A stretch of DNA of 6,147 nucleotides from assembly GCA_013619035.1 (NCBI GenBank), contig JABXKX010000375.1:1-6147 (forward strand). Direction: 5' to 3'. A program made the position numbers and the translations under genes. This document shows, in pieces, positions 6,135-6,147 of this stretch (positions are counted from its first letter, which is position 1; every line of letters begins with the position of its first letter). The notes beneath the pieces are model-generated. The model ran no database searches. It was not told the origin of the DNA and saw only the letters and a program-made list of their open reading frames with translations. The stretch comes from Peptostreptococcaceae bacterium (GTDB lineage: Bacteria; Bacillota_A; Clostridia; Peptostreptococcales; Acidaminobacteraceae).

Positions 6135-6138
6135 CTCC
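6135..6138 (-). promoter_or_regulatory. Ribosome binding site of the tail-anchored protein gene
   Basis: On the - strand GGAG precedes the ATG at 6127 by seven bases. The promoter must lie to the right of the window, as only 20 bases remain. Confidence 0.75.
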
Positions 6139-6147
6139 ACTTTAAAG

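Overview
The window is AT-rich, gene-dense bacterial DNA with short intergenic gaps, strong Gram-positive-type Shine-Dalgarno sites (AGGAGG, AAGGGGG, GGAG) and extended -10 promoters. The gene content is a CheV receiver, an HD-GYP protein, a LytTR response regulator and an XRE-cupin regulator. Together these point to a low-GC Bacillota-type organism that has, or descends from, a chemotactic lineage. Tryptophan is read from TGG and all six stops are TAA or TAG, so the standard code fits. The exact lineage cannot be fixed from this sequence.

Left part, + strand: the window opens inside a reading frame whose C-terminal receiver domain closely resembles that of the chemotaxis coupling protein CheV. 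A good intrinsic terminator follows. Next is a 428-residue protein with two HD domains, the second a complete HD-GYP domain of the cyclic-di-GMP phosphodiesterase type. Its stop codon directly abuts the stop codon of the convergent gene, and possible terminator hairpins for each gene lie inside the other's 3' end.

Middle part: an XRE-cupin transcription regulator (- strand) and an M24B Xaa-Pro aminopeptidase (+ strand) diverge from a 136-base region. That region holds two back-to-back extended -10 promoters, so the regulator may control itself and the peptidase. The peptidase ends at a 24-base perfect palindrome that should terminate transcription from both sides and overlaps the stop codon of the next gene.

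Right part, - strand: a two-gene unit is read leftwards. The upstream gene encodes a 556-residue protein that I do not recognise as a named family. Its N-terminal region resembles a degenerate protein-kinase fold, followed by a very acidic linker with a tandem 63-residue duplication and a single C-terminal membrane anchor. Seven bases after it begins a LytTR-type response regulator, whose ribosome binding site overlaps the upstream stop. No histidine kinase is present, so this pairing of a pseudokinase-like tail-anchored protein with a LytTR regulator is the most unusual part of the window. No stretch longer than about 140 bases lacks a gene.
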